Shown one piece after another: positions 45,552 through 55,835 of a stretch of 64,000 nucleotides of DNA; positions within the stretch are counted from its first letter, which is position 1, and every line of letters begins with the position of its first letter. The notes beneath the pieces are model-generated. The model was not told where the DNA came from. It made no database searches and saw nothing but the letters and a program-made list of their open reading frames with translations. Position numbers and translations under genes: made by a program. The stretch comes from Melieria omissa (Eukaryota > Arthropoda > Insecta > Diptera > Ulidiidae): the NCBI GenBank assembly GCA_963971225.1, contig OZ020268.1, positions 50,270,404 through 50,334,403 of the forward strand, given 5' to 3'.

Positions 45552-47000
45552 TTAAAAGGGAACATTATTAATTTCGTCTTTACAAGTTTCAGTGGTAGTA
45601 GTACATTCTTTTTTCTTTTCATTCTTGTTTTTTTTATTAGCTATAATGTAGTAAATTGTTAATATTATAAATAACAGAATAAAACTTATCAATGATAGCC
45701 ATGATGTTATTACGTTTTTATCATTTTGGGTTCTAATATGGTTCACATGTTCCTTTAGGTCTGTTAATGTAATATTCTCAAATTCGATTTGGTTTGTCTC
45801 TTTTATGTAAGGCATTAGGGTTAAAAGGTTCTTAATTTCTTTAATTTCAATATCAAAATTATCAATTTGAATTTTACAATTTTCAAAAGTTATAATATTG
45901 TTTCCATCTATATCTAAATTTAGATTATTACAATTCTGTTTTAAACTGGTTTTGTTTAAATTTTTTGTTACAATGATATTCGGAGCAAAGTATTGAAAAT
46001 TTGATTTGGTATTTTTTGTGTATTCACATTTAGTTTTTATGTTATTTAATAAATTTTTTATACAATCATTTTGTTCATTTTCTAGATTTTTATTATTTAT
46101 TTTGTACAAAGTTTTATTAACTAAAACGTATTCTTGGTTAGGATCTGATATTATTTCGAACTTTTGGTTATTAGGCATTGGAAATATTCTAAATTTCGGA
46201 TATGTTATTATTTCTTGCGGTATAGATAGTACAAAATACAGGATATTTTTGTTCTTCCATACTGACGTTTTAATTTCTTGAAATTGGTCTGAGGTAATTT
46301 TACTTGCTGTTTCTGTATCAATTAGTTTTGGATTAATAATTCCTAACCTAGCTAGTTGTAGACCTAACTGGATGTCTTGTATGTGTTCGAGGTAACTCTT
46401 AATAGTGTTAAGGAAAGTGTTTGCTACAATTTCTTTTGTAAACTCGTTTTGAAGGGAGTTGGTAGTATTTCTTAATTGGTTAATTAGTCTGTTCTCTTCG
46501 TTTACATGTTGTATAATTGAATTTATTTCCTCAGTGCTAATCTGGTTTTCTCGAATATTTTCTAGTGATGTTTGTAAACTCTCTCTATCGTTTTCATCGA
46601 GGGTACCAAATAGAAATTTTAACCCGCTACCTATTGCATTAAAAAGTGCCCGTTTATGTCTAATATGAAACATCTCCTTTTCTTTGTTAGCTAGATTCAT
46701 ATATCTTGTGATTAAATTTGTTTGTAAATGCTTATTTTTACTAAATTCCAAGTAAAGTTTTCCGTAGGCTTCCTGTAGTTCGGTCTGATTTATAAACAGA
46801 ATTTTGTTAATAAAGTTAGTCGGTTGACAAAATTTGCCCTGTTCGGTTATTATGTACCCTTGGTCGTTCTCAATTTTGTTGATTTGGATGGATTGGCTGG
46901 TGGATTGGGGTATCAGCATCATTATGATGAGGATAGGAATGATTATCGGTAAGTTTGGTAGGGTCCTCGTGGGCGTGGGTTTGTTGTGTGTTTCCTTCAT
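45552..47000 (-). CDS. errantivirus envelope-like protein
   Basis: 482 residues from ATG at 47000 to the stop at 45552; its start overlaps the end of pol by 131 bp in another frame. Visible features: hydrophobic signal-like stretch at about 17-36, a basic cleavage-like site RHKR at 114-117 followed by a hydrophobic/glycine segment, many N-x-S/T sites, and a membrane anchor near 430-455 with a short Lys-rich tail. This matches insect errantivirus Env, related to baculovirus F proteins. A splice acceptor (atctttccag) ends two bases before the ATG, consistent with a spliced env mRNA. No stop or frame break is seen. Confidence 0.93.
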   Translation of the reverse strand: MKETHNKPTPTRTLPNLPIIIPILIIMMLIPQSTSQSIQINKIENDQGYIITEQGKFCQPTNFINKILFINQTELQEAYGKLYLEFSKNKHLQTNLITRYMNLANKEKEMFHIRHKRALFNAIGSGLKFLFGTLDENDRESLQTSLENIRENQISTEEINSIIQHVNEENRLINQLRNTTNSLQNEFTKEIVANTFLNTIKSYLEHIQDIQLGLQLARLGIINPKLIDTETASKITSDQFQEIKTSVWKNKNILYFVLSIPQEIITYPKFRIFPMPNNQKFEIISDPNQEYVLVNKTLYKINNKNLENEQNDCIKNLLNNIKTKCEYTKNTKSNFQYFAPNIIVTKNLNKTSLKQNCNNLNLDIDGNNIITFENCKIQIDNFDIEIKEIKNLLTLMPYIKETNQIEFENITLTDLKEHVNHIRTQNDKNVITSWLSLISFILLFIILTIYYIIANKKNKNEKKKECTTTTETCKDEINNVPF

Positions 47001-50000
47001 TCCTGGAAAGATTCGTATTGTTAGTTTTCTTTTTACGTTTAAAATGGGATTTGTATTTTCTTGAAGTCCTTGTTCGAAATTTTACTATATGATGGTCTTC
47101 GCCAGCATCCTGTGGCATTACTTCTATCCTTTTAAAAGGGTTGGATTTTTTGTCTAATCTTTTTCTGCTATTTTCTGCCGCAATATATTTAGGGTCGATT
47201 TCATACTCTTTTCTATTTTTGTTTAGATTCGTAATTCTTCTTTCTTTTAAGGCTTGGGTATCTTTTGACGGGCGTTCTTTGTTGAAGAATATATTGTATG
47301 GTGTTTGGCCGGTCGTAGAGTGGTTTATAGTGTGATTGTAAGTGAATACGGTTTGTTCGACTGCGTGGTGTTGAAGTTCTTTATCTTGGGAGCTATTTAT
47401 GATTCGAAGTTTTTCGTTTAGTGTTTTGTGTAGCCTTTCAATATCCGCTATTCCAGTTTTTCCGGTTGTAATTTCGATTTCCACACCTAGGCCTACAAGC
47501 CATTCTTGTAGACTTGTGTTTATTAGACCCGTATCTTGATCTGTTTTAACTTTCTTCGGTGGACCCATTGAGTTGAAAATCTTTAGAAGCGCGCGTTTGG
47601 CTTCCAGCCAATTTAGGTGATTAACTTTTTCTACCATTGCGAATTTTGAAAAGATATCGATACATGTTAGATAGGCATCTTTGTCCCATTTCCATATATC
47701 TATGACGAACTTTTCTCTTATTTCGTAAGATGGGGGTGTTATTTTAAAAGGCATTCTCGTCGCTATATGATCGTTTTTGCATACGTTACATATTTCACAA
47801 TTGTTTATAATGTTTGATATTTCTGCGACGTAGTTCGGGTAGTAATAATTTTTCCTGAATTCATATTGAACTTTGTCAATCCCCTGATGTAAGCCTTGTA
47901 GGTGGATGTTCAAAATAATTTCTTTAAATTTATCATAAGATGTAACATCTTCTAAAATCTTAGTGGTTCTATAAACTTTGTTTTTCGGCGTTTGTTTGAT
48001 TAATTTTGAATAGATATTTTGAAATATAATAAAGTCTTCATCTAATTCGAAATAAATAGCAGCAGTTATTCCCGCCAATTTTTCTAGTATGAGGTTCTTT
48101 ATAAAATCTTCATTCATTTCAGTGTAAAAAATTTGGGTTCGTGTGTTCTTAAATATAATTTTTAGAATTTCTTTATTGTTTACAGATTTTGTGAAGATAA
48201 ATTGCCTCCTAAATACGTTTAGGGGTTTTTCTGAAATTTCAATAAAATTTGAATTGTCTTCTTCCGCCGAGTGTACAGTTGCTTCGTCGGATGCTATTTC
48301 ATTGTTATAGCAATTTTCTATTCTTGACAATGCGTCTGCAACATAGTTCTCTTTGCCGGGTAAATATTTTATATCGAAGTCGTACTCATTCAATTTAATT
48401 TTCCAACGTTGGAGTTTTGCGTTGGGCTCTTTTAAATTATGTAACCATTGCAACGGTCTGTGATCACTATTGATCAAAAATTTCCTTCCATATAAGTAAG
48501 GGCGAAAATACTTCGTAGCCCATACAATTGCGAGGAGTTCTTTTTCCGTCGTTGAGTAGTTTATCTCATGTTCATTGAGAGTTCTACTCCCGAAAGAAAT
48601 TGGATGTCCATCTTGACTAAGAACGGCACCCATCGCAAAATTGGAGGCATCAGTTGTTAGAACGAATTTTTTATTATAGTCAGGATATTTTAAAATCGGA
48701 TCATTTATAATTAAAGTTTTAATTGTTTCTACCGCTTTGATGTATTCGCCATCTTGGTAGTTAATTTTTTCACCCTTTTTCAGACATTTAGTGAGCGGTT
48801 TTGTAATATTCGCGAAATCTTTAATAAATTTCCTATAATACCCTGCTAGACCCAGAAGCTGCTTAATCTGCTTTTCGGTCTTTGGAATTGGGAAATTTTG
48901 AAGTGCTTTAACCTTTTCAGGGTTTGGTTTAATTCCATGAGGGGGGACAACATGTCCTAGGAATTCCGTTTCTCTTTTAAGGAATTCGCATTTGTCAATC
49001 TGTATCTTAAGGTTTGCGTCCTTAAGTTTTTTAAATACTTTGTTTAGGGAGACGATATGTTCTTGGAGTGAAGTGCTAAATACTATGACGTCGTCAAGGT
49101 AAACCATACAGTCTACACCTACTAATTCACCTAGGACGGAGTTCATCAACCTCTGAAAGGTTGCGGGGGCGTTTTTCAGCCCGAATGGCATACGAAGGAA
49201 CTCGTAGTGGCCATTTTGTGTGGAGAAAGCCGTTTTCGGTCGACTTGACTCTTCTACTTCCACTTGGTGGAACCCCTTAGCTAAATCTAAGGTAGTGAAG
49301 TAGAGTGAACGTCCTAGTTTATCTAAAATTTCATCGATGTTAGGAATAGGGAATCTGTCATCGACGGTTATGTCATTCAATTTTCGATAGTCAATTACTA
49401 TCCTCCATTTCTGTTCGCCTGAGGCGTCCTTCTTTTTAGGGACAACCCAAAGTGGGGCAGAATATGGTGACTGGCTATGTTGAATGATCCCTTGACACAA
49501 CATTTCGTTTATTTGTTTATTAACTTCTGCTTTATGAATTTGGGGATAGCGATAAGATTTTACGTATATAGGGTTCTCGTGTTTTGTAATTATTTTATGC
49601 TTAACAACGCTTGTAAACGATAAATTCTTTTCATCTGAATGGAAAAGGGAATGATAAGTTTTTAGGAGTTTTTCTAGCTCACGTTTCTCTTCATCATTAA
49701 GATGGTCTGTTCGGAATTTTGATTTTCCTTCATCTTCTTCTATTTGGTGAAACCCTAGTTCTTTTGTTAAATTGTAATAAGTATCAACATTTTCATTGTT
49801 CAAAAAGGGGTACCGATGACCGTTTAACTTGATGGTTTTATTCGGTAAATCGATGATTGCGTTTAGTTTTGTCAATGCATCGTATCCCAGTAGTCCATTA
49901 TAGCTTTTAGAAAATTCGAATATGTAAAGTGTGATTTTATTTTCATTCTCGTCGAAAATTTCTTGGACTGTGTTTAATTCGACATTCCCTGTGACTGTTG

Positions 50001-50094
50001 TTATTTTTATTGGGTCGACATGTTTAATAGCATTAGGGAAGGTGTTTGGGTTAATTAAACTTACTGAAGAACCTGTGTCTATCAGGAACTTCAT
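46870..50094 (-). CDS. errantivirus pol: protease, reverse transcriptase, RNase H, integrase
   Basis: 1074 residues counted from the ATG at 50094, but the frame is open further upstream across the gag end, so it is most likely made by -1 frameshifting. Protease active site DTGS at residues 6-9; RT with YLDD at 332-335; RNase H with TTDAS near 464; integrase with a zinc-binding H-H-C-C (LQGLHQGID ... CEICNVC) and the D-D-E core (CIDIFSKF; KTDQDTG; IERLHKTLN). Every catalytic motif checked is present and no premature stop is seen. The 3' end overlaps env. Confidence 0.95.
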   Translation of the reverse strand: MKFLIDTGSSVSLINPNTFPNAIKHVDPIKITTVTGNVELNTVQEIFDENENKITLYIFEFSKSYNGLLGYDALTKLNAIIDLPNKTIKLNGHRYPFLNNENVDTYYNLTKELGFHQIEEDEGKSKFRTDHLNDEEKRELEKLLKTYHSLFHSDEKNLSFTSVVKHKIITKHENPIYVKSYRYPQIHKAEVNKQINEMLCQGIIQHSQSPYSAPLWVVPKKKDASGEQKWRIVIDYRKLNDITVDDRFPIPNIDEILDKLGRSLYFTTLDLAKGFHQVEVEESSRPKTAFSTQNGHYEFLRMPFGLKNAPATFQRLMNSVLGELVGVDCMVYLDDVIVFSTSLQEHIVSLNKVFKKLKDANLKIQIDKCEFLKRETEFLGHVVPPHGIKPNPEKVKALQNFPIPKTEKQIKQLLGLAGYYRKFIKDFANITKPLTKCLKKGEKINYQDGEYIKAVETIKTLIINDPILKYPDYNKKFVLTTDASNFAMGAVLSQDGHPISFGSRTLNEHEINYSTTEKELLAIVWATKYFRPYLYGRKFLINSDHRPLQWLHNLKEPNAKLQRWKIKLNEYDFDIKYLPGKENYVADALSRIENCYNNEIASDEATVHSAEEDNSNFIEISEKPLNVFRRQFIFTKSVNNKEILKIIFKNTRTQIFYTEMNEDFIKNLILEKLAGITAAIYFELDEDFIIFQNIYSKLIKQTPKNKVYRTTKILEDVTSYDKFKEIILNIHLQGLHQGIDKVQYEFRKNYYYPNYVAEISNIINNCEICNVCKNDHIATRMPFKITPPSYEIREKFVIDIWKWDKDAYLTCIDIFSKFAMVEKVNHLNWLEAKRALLKIFNSMGPPKKVKTDQDTGLINTSLQEWLVGLGVEIEITTGKTGIADIERLHKTLNEKLRIINSSQDKELQHHAVEQTVFTYNHTINHSTTGQTPYNIFFNKERPSKDTQALKERRITNLNKNRKEYEIDPKYIAAENSRKRLDKKSNPFKRIEVMPQDAGEDHHIVKFRTRTSRKYKSHFKRKKKTNNTNLSRNEGNTQQTHAHEDPTKLTDNHSYPHHNDADTPIHQPIHPNQQN
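47001..47011 (-). promoter_or_regulatory. predicted env splice acceptor
   Basis: On the minus strand aatctttccag precedes ga-ATG of env. Errantiviruses express env from a spliced transcript. The matching donor in the leader or gag was not pinned down. Confidence 0.5.
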
Positions 50095-50117
50095 GAATTT
50101 GTTCGCTATCTTTAGTT

Positions 50118-51131
50118 TTACTGATGGTAATTTCCCGAGGCCCCCAAGTGAAAATTTGGAGTATCTTGTTCCATGGGAATGGGAGCACCGTACCGCCTTA
50201 TACGTGATTGATTAGAATCGTTTTCTCTCATCCGTTTGAAAGGTTGAAAGGAATTGGTTTGTTGGTTTTGTTGTCCATCCTGACCGTAATGATAATTGTA
50301 TTGTGGATGTTGTTGGGGTATATTTTGCATCTGCAGTTGTTGACGATTCGCAGTAGGGTAATAAGGAGGTTGGAATGGATTTAGTTGTTGGTAGTTTGGA
50401 TTTGGGTGGTAGTAGGGCCTGTGTTGTGAGTGCGCATTATTACTTAAATTGTTTTGGTAAGTTTTATTTGGAATATATTGATTTGGAGTAATTTTTGAAT
50501 ACATTTTTCCCGTTTTACCCGACACTAATTCATTGTTTTCTCGTAGTATTTTTAGAGCTCCTTTGAAATCTGTGACAAGGTTTGCGTTTAGCAAGGCAGT
50601 TAAATAATTAGGTAATTCCTTTTTTAGTACCTTAAGGCTAGTACTTTCAGCTTCGTTTTGATAAAGTAGTTTTATTGATTCTAGTTCTTCACTAAGTTTA
50701 ATACAATCTTTAATTTTGCATATTGATACATTTATTTCATCGCATAGAGTTTTTACATTATTTTTAAATCGTATGTTGTTTAACTCTAAGATTTGTGTGG
50801 TAACTGGAATTGACTCACCAAATTCCTCTATGAGTAACTTTCTTAGGGTTCTCCAATCTCCTGGTTGTTCTCTTCTCACTAGATCCAATGCAGGTCCTCG
50901 TAATGTTCTTTTAATGCAGTTGAAGTATAAGCTTTTCTCGTCTGCTGATAGAGAAGTTGAATTTTTTACGATCTCATCTACGTCTTGGATGAATGTGGCC
51001 AACGTTGATTGTTCTCCTTCGAATTGTTGTAGTAATTTTATGTGTTCTAGTACAATAGCTTTGTTATCCATTTTTGCTTCGGAAATTGATATGTTTTGCA
51101 GCAAGGAACTTAGGTCGTTTTCTGTCGTCAT
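50118..51131 (-). CDS. errantivirus gag
   Basis: 337 residues from the first ATG (51131, MTTENDLSS) to TAA at 50118. The first two thirds are helical and charged (capsid-like), the last third is Gln/Asn/Pro/Tyr-rich (HPQYNYHYGQ, QPFKRMREND). No CCHC zinc knuckle is present, as usual for errantivirus Gag. A slippery heptamer lies 31 bases before the stop, linking it to pol. Confidence 0.93.
   Translation of the reverse strand: MTTENDLSSLLQNISISEAKMDNKAIVLEHIKLLQQFEGEQSTLATFIQDVDEIVKNSTSLSADEKSLYFNCIKRTLRGPALDLVRREQPGDWRTLRKLLIEEFGESIPVTTQILELNNIRFKNNVKTLCDEINVSICKIKDCIKLSEELESIKLLYQNEAESTSLKVLKKELPNYLTALLNANLVTDFKGALKILRENNELVSGKTGKMYSKITPNQYIPNKTYQNNLSNNAHSQHRPYYHPNPNYQQLNPFQPPYYPTANRQQLQMQNIPQQHPQYNYHYGQDGQQNQQTNSFQPFKRMRENDSNQSRIRRYGAPIPMEQDTPNFHLGASGNYHQ
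50151..50157 (-). other. gag-pol -1 frameshift site A AAT TTT
   Basis: On the minus strand the heptamer AAATTTT sits in the gag zero frame exactly as X XXY YYZ (codons cca-aat-ttt). Stepping back one base enters the pol frame, which stays open into the protease. The match to the canonical retroviral pattern and to the frame relation of the two genes is direct; use in vivo is inferred. Confidence 0.8.
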
Positions 51132-51403
51132 TGACACTATTTTCTTCAATTTGGTTTTGGCTTATTTTGTTTCGTGACTGTGATAGTGTGAATGTTCACC
51201 GCAAATATTGTAAAAATAAATTTTTTTTTTTTTTTTAATTTTATTTTACACTGTCGATACTATGCACTTCGCACAATGTTTGTTTTATTTTGCAAAATCT
51301 TCGTTTATATTATATTATTTATTTTATTTTACACTGCGATAGTGTATTTATTAAAGTTGTGGGACGCGAAGGAACGTTTTTTTTCTAGTCAATTTTCGCT
51401 TGA

Positions 51404-51418
51404 CTAACCGACTGCGCC
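51404..51418 (-). other. primer-binding site (tRNA-Ser type)
   Basis: Directly next to the 5' LTR the minus strand reads ggcgcagtcggttag; with the last T of the LTR this gives TGGCGCAGTCGG, complementary to a tRNA 3' end and like that of 17.6/297-type elements that use tRNA-Ser. Confidence 0.75.
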
Positions 51419-51654
51419 AATAATGTACACACGTCCTTCTTTTTAGATAGCTGAGTTTATTCTGACCAGTTTCTTAAAATTAACTTATAGTGAAGCCTTA
51501 AGCTACTTGCGCAACAAACGGCAAAACTGCATTTCAAGGGCAAGGTGTCGTATGACATCTGCACTTGAAAATGCAATTTCGTGCATTCGTTGTTTGGCGT
51601 GTGAATCTGCAATTCAGCATATTCACGCGCCAACATTCGTTACTATACGTTACT
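51419..51654 (-). repeat. 5' LTR of errantivirus
   Basis: 236 bp, identical by eye to the LTR at 45198-45433. Holds the promoter and poly(A) functions of the element. Confidence 0.95.
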
Positions 51655-51658
51655 TGTA

Positions 51659-52756
51659 TGTATGTGTTTTGAATTGATATGATTTTTTCGGTTTACATTT
51701 ATGGCATTGCTTAATTGGCTAAATTTTTCAACTGTCAATGGTTTTATTTGTTTTATTAGTTTTTTATTTTTAAATTTTCTTTTGATTTAGTTGATTTAAT
51801 TAAAACTGCTGACATTTTAAGCTGTCCATGTTTTCTTCGATTTTTGGAAATTTATTTCTGCATTGTTGTTAGAAAGAAATGATTTTATTGCAAAATGTTT
51901 TTTGAGTACTTTAATTTACAATTTTGAGTATTGAATATTCCAAGTTTTTGTTATAAAAAAATTAAGCTTACTTTATTTTAGTTATTAACTGACAGTTTAA
52001 AATTTATTGACATTAATTTATTTTCAATTGTTTTAAGTTCCGTAATAATAATTATTCAATTATGTTATTAATTATGAATTATTTTATTATTATTACTTAA
52101 CTGATTACTTTTTTATTATTAAGTGACAATTAATTAATTACATTAATATTAATAAATTACATTATTTTATTTTTATGTTTTTAATTAAAATTTTTTTTTA
52201 ATTTTTTCAATTGAAATTTTTACAATTAATAATTGTTTAATTATCTAATTATTTATTGCAATAATTATTTGATTATTATTAACTATCTTATTAATTATTA
52301 ATAATTTACTTGTTTCAAATAAAGTTACTTTCTATTTTTTTGCAAATCACCCATGTTTATTTTTATGCAAAGTCAAGTTTATTGTAAATACCAAATACAT
52401 TTGCCAATTGACTTTTTTATTTTGCTTTGTTCAACTACACAAATAGCACAAAATACAGGTACAGCTGTCTGTTAGATAAATTTGACATTCAATGATTTTG
52501 CACATTTCCTGCCATATTTATGAATCCATCTGTGCAAGTCATGGTTAATATTGAATTTGAAAAGAAATATAATTGTTTTGGACTTAGTGGTGTTTATAAG
52601 CAGACTTGTGTGAATTATTTAATTACAAACATTGAATGTGCTTTTCAAAAAACATTTGGTTGAGTCTATATTCACTTTAAATATTAAAAGTATTTTTTAA
52701 TTTAGTTCAAAGTAATTTAGAGTTGCTAATAAAAAAGTCATGCAATAATTCAAATA
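51659..52756. other. AT-rich spacer, no gene seen
   Basis: Extremely AT-rich. No open frame or transposon end. Confidence 0.5.
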
Positions 52757-53734
52757 CAGTAGCGACTCGGTAAAAGCAACCCTCGATTTACGCAACTCCT
52801 CGATTATCGCAACCACCGAATTTTATACATTATAGACTCAGTAAAAGCAACTGCTGCCGAAAAAACCTCGATAATCAGTTGATGTCCCATTTCTCTCTCT
52901 AGTTTCTTTAAATCAGTAAACTAAATTGTTATCAAACTGTTTTGTTAATTAAAGCCTTTTTAAGAAATGTTAGGAGTTCTTGTTTCTGTTTGATTTTTCT
53001 TAACCCTTTCGGTACTTCTTTTTTGTTTTTAACTTTAAAAGTCATTATTTTCCATTTTATTACTGTTTAAGCCTACATAATGAATAATCAAAAGTAATTT
53101 TTTTAAATATTGTTCGAAAAAGTGGTTTTTGGGCATCATGAAATATGGCATAGTAAAAAATAAAAAAAATCGTACAGCCTTAGTGAACTATATTTGGGAT
53201 CTAACTTTTTTACACTTACTAAAGCAATAAATACCTACTAGATTACTTACATAAACCTACAAAATAAATTGATTTTTGTAATAGAATAAATAAAAGTACG
53301 AAGTGACCTCTTTTTGTAAAATACGCAGCTCGATAGGACTGCACACTTTCTGAACCCTTACAAGTTACTTGGTACACTAATCAAAATATTTTTTTCATGA
53401 TTTGGTATAAAAATCTTCAGAGAAAAATACAAAAATTGAAAAATATAGTATCCACAAGTTTTTGACCCAAAACAGGCACTGAGAAGAGACTATGCCATAT
53501 GGCATAGAATAACCGAAAGGGTTAAACACAATGAATGTGATTAGTTTAAGTTTTTTTTTTTTGTAATACTACAAAATATGAATAAAATAATAATGAATTC
53601 TAATGAAACCCTTATAAAACTTTGTGAAATTTGCAAATTTTTATACAAACATTTAGATTCGATAATTGCAACAATTTCGGTAGTTGCAACTGCCCCTGTC
53701 ATTAATCGGTTGCTTTTACCGAGTCGCTACTGTA
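52755..53734. mobile_element. pogo/Tigger-type non-autonomous transposon
   Basis: Perfect 25-bp inverted repeats starting CAGTAGCGACTCGGTAAAAG (52757-52781, 53708-53732) flanked by TA on each side. Inner parts are also related (cctcgattatcgcaacc; tcgataattgcaac). CAGT ends and TA target fit pogo/Tigger elements of the Tc1-mariner superfamily. No transposase frame. A piggyBac-type MITE is inserted inside. Confidence 0.88.
53000..53525. mobile_element. piggyBac-type MITE nested in the pogo-type element
   Basis: 518 bp (53004-53521) between perfect TTAA duplications (53000-53003, 53522-53525). Ends CCCTTTCGGT with inverted copy ACCGAAAGGG; inner bases continue similar. A subterminal palindrome atgccatatggcat lies at 53493-53506. 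CCC ends plus TTAA target define piggyBac-like elements. No coding frame. Confidence 0.85.
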
Positions 53735-53822
53735 GTAGGTTAGGTTAGGCTACGGTGAAAATCTCTGTAAGAAACACCCTCGGAGGCCTAAGAGGCCCAT
53801 TGTGCAACCTCATATTTCACCC
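53735..53822 (-). mobile_element. SINE 3'-end fragment with CCTAA tail
   Basis: On the minus strand cgggtgaaatatgaggttgc and acaatgggcctcttaggcct match the 3' body of the SINE at 10891-11185; it ends gcctaacctaacctac. It directly abuts the TA of the pogo-type element. Confidence 0.7.
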
Positions 53823-54009
53823 GTTTTTATTAAGTGTTTGCCACACTGTTTGTTTTCAAAACATGTTACAACACACAATTCAAGCGGATTGTGGCAAAAA
53901 GGAAAGGGAATGTAAAGAGGGGACCGAATCCGAACAGTGTTAAATGAATTTAAAGGTTAAAAAGAAATGTTTTATCAAAATTAAAAATAATAAAATACAA
54001 AAATAAAAA

Positions 54010-54262
54010 CCCTTTCGGGACGGAGTTTAATTTTGAAATCCAAAATACTCTCAGTAGAAATATTCTCATGCTATGAATGTTGGGGTTAGGAAATTATATT
54101 GGATGCTCACAAATTCTGAAATCATCCTTTTATGCGGGAACACCGAAATCGAAAAAAATATTTTGCGTAGGTCGTAAAATTTGAATAATTGTTTTTAGAG
54201 GTGTTAAAAACTTGCTGGGTCGTATTATAATATAATTATCCCAGTAGTCCCGAAAGGGTTAA
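54010..54262. mobile_element. piggyBac-type MITE, second copy
   Basis: 249 bp with perfect 12-bp ends CCCTTTCGGGAC / GTCCCGAAAGGG. The right flank is TTAA (54259-54262); the left flank is aaaa, presumably mutated. Same family by ends as 53004-53521. Confidence 0.8.
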
Positions 54263-54970
54263 AGTCAAAGTTATATGTTTGATTAATAAAAAAAACAACA
54301 TAGCAACAAAATCCTTTTAAAATGAGTGACTTGACGTGATGTTAAATCTGTTTAGGATAGGTTAGGGGTATCTTATGAAAATCTGAACAGATGTTCATAT
54401 TCAAATCGCACATGTCCTCGTAAAGAAGCCTCTTCTAGGTTCTTCTACTATAGCCATGAATTCAGCTTAAAGAACACTACAGTAGTCGTAGTTTTCATCT
54501 TTATGAGAAGAAAATCTAAAGACTTCTTCTGCACTCGTTTTCATATTTTTATGTATACATAATTTATAACAAACTTTAAACTGACGCTTTGGTGTCCTTG
54601 TTTCTTGCAGTGTAGCGTTTGTATTGTATGCAAGTTTTCAATCAACATTTAACGTTTCCGTTTCCAATCTGTTGCTGTGCCCTTTCACTTTTTGGCACAT
54701 TGGTACGTACTATTATGCAGCTAATTATTTGGAGCCAACACCTGAACAGTGTATGGCAAAATAGCAAACGAAGTTTATGTATATATATCACTTTATGCGC
54801 TAATAAATTTTAACCTATAACACACACATGCATACATACATATCTTAAAAAAAAAAATTATGCAATTTTTCAATTTCGTTTGTACTTTAAGCGGATAAAA
54901 CAACAAAAATTGCGTAGAAAAATTAGACAGAGATTTTGTTAATGATTTTGAGATTTAGAGCTCTTGCGAA
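54263..54970. other. intergenic, no gene seen
   Basis: AT-rich with short TTAGG-like motif near 54359. No gene. Confidence 0.45.
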
Positions 54971-54974
54971 AGAT

Positions 54975-55330
54975 TTTATTTTGCTTTATTTTATTTTAAT
55001 TTCATTTATTTTATTTTAATTTATTTTATTTAATTTTATTTTAATTTATTTTATTTCATTTCAATTCATTTCCTTTATCTTTCCTTTTATTTTATTTTAT
55101 TTTTTTATTTTATTTTATTTTGCTTTATTTTATTTAATTTTATTTTTTTAATTTAATTTTATTTTATTTTAGTTTATTTTATTTTATTTTATTTTATTTT
55201 ATTTTATTTTATTTTATTTTATTTTATTTTATTTTATTTTATTTTATTTTATTTTATTTTATTTCATTTTATTTTAGTTTGTTGTATTTTATTTTATTTT
55301 GCTTTATTTTATTTATTTTATTTATAAAAT
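54975..55330. repeat. (TTTTA)n pentanucleotide array
   Basis: Imperfect at both edges, nearly pure around 55160-55263. Interruptions include cattt, gcttt and frame slips. Confidence 0.97.
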
Positions 55331-55535
55331 AAATCAGTTTATATAAACTGAACCCCTGACCTCAATCAATGTAAGTAGTACGTGTTTTGCTTTAGCAAAA
55401 ATATACAATATGTATGTTTTAAGCTTACACATATAGGTGGAAATTGAAATTCTATTGCGTTGATAGCTGACCTTCATTGCTTAGGTGCCAAATCGATTAA
55501 TTTTGTTTACGTTCTAATCCATTTTATATGGAATG

Positions 55536-55835
55536 CCTTAGGCCAGTGGTCCGCACGTCTCAGTGCATTGAGCCGCTCATGAGAACTTAATTTGCAGCCG
55601 TAACAGAAGTGAGCAATCAATCACTGTCTCAGTAGTAAACGTGTATGCTCTCACAAAATAAAAGCTCTCCCAAAACAAAATATTTGGAATCCGAACTTGG
55701 GATATGGAACTCTGCCGACCATTGCTTTAGGCCAGCTATGATCATTCTGCTACGAGTGAGTGGCAGCCACGTTAACATAACGTAAGGCAGCGTTGGCGGC
55801 TCGTGAGTAGCAAAATTGGCATCACTGCTTTAGCC
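55536..55835. mobile_element. hAT-type MITE
   Basis: Element 55544-55827 begins CAGTGGTCCGCACG and, from the other end, CAGTGATGCCAATTTTGCTA then ctcacgagccgcc. Flanking octamers ccttaggc and ctttagcc agree at six of eight positions. An inner stretch (agctatgatcattctgctac, near 55733) is like the small hAT-type palindromes at 6689 and 15479. Confidence 0.6.

Larger units (their letters stand above)
45194..51658 (-). mobile_element. complete errantivirus-type LTR retrotransposon (endogenous retrovirus)
   Basis: The element spans 45198-51654 with 4-bp duplications tgta at 45194-45197 and 51655-51658. Two 236-bp LTRs look identical over their whole length. On the minus strand the order is LTR, tRNA-Ser-type primer site, gag, pol, env, polypurine tract, LTR: the gypsy/17.6-type errantivirus layout (Metaviridae). 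All three genes are open. Identical LTRs and intact frames mean a very recent insertion in this genome copy. In such insect elements env can allow particle spread between cells. Confidence 0.96.
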
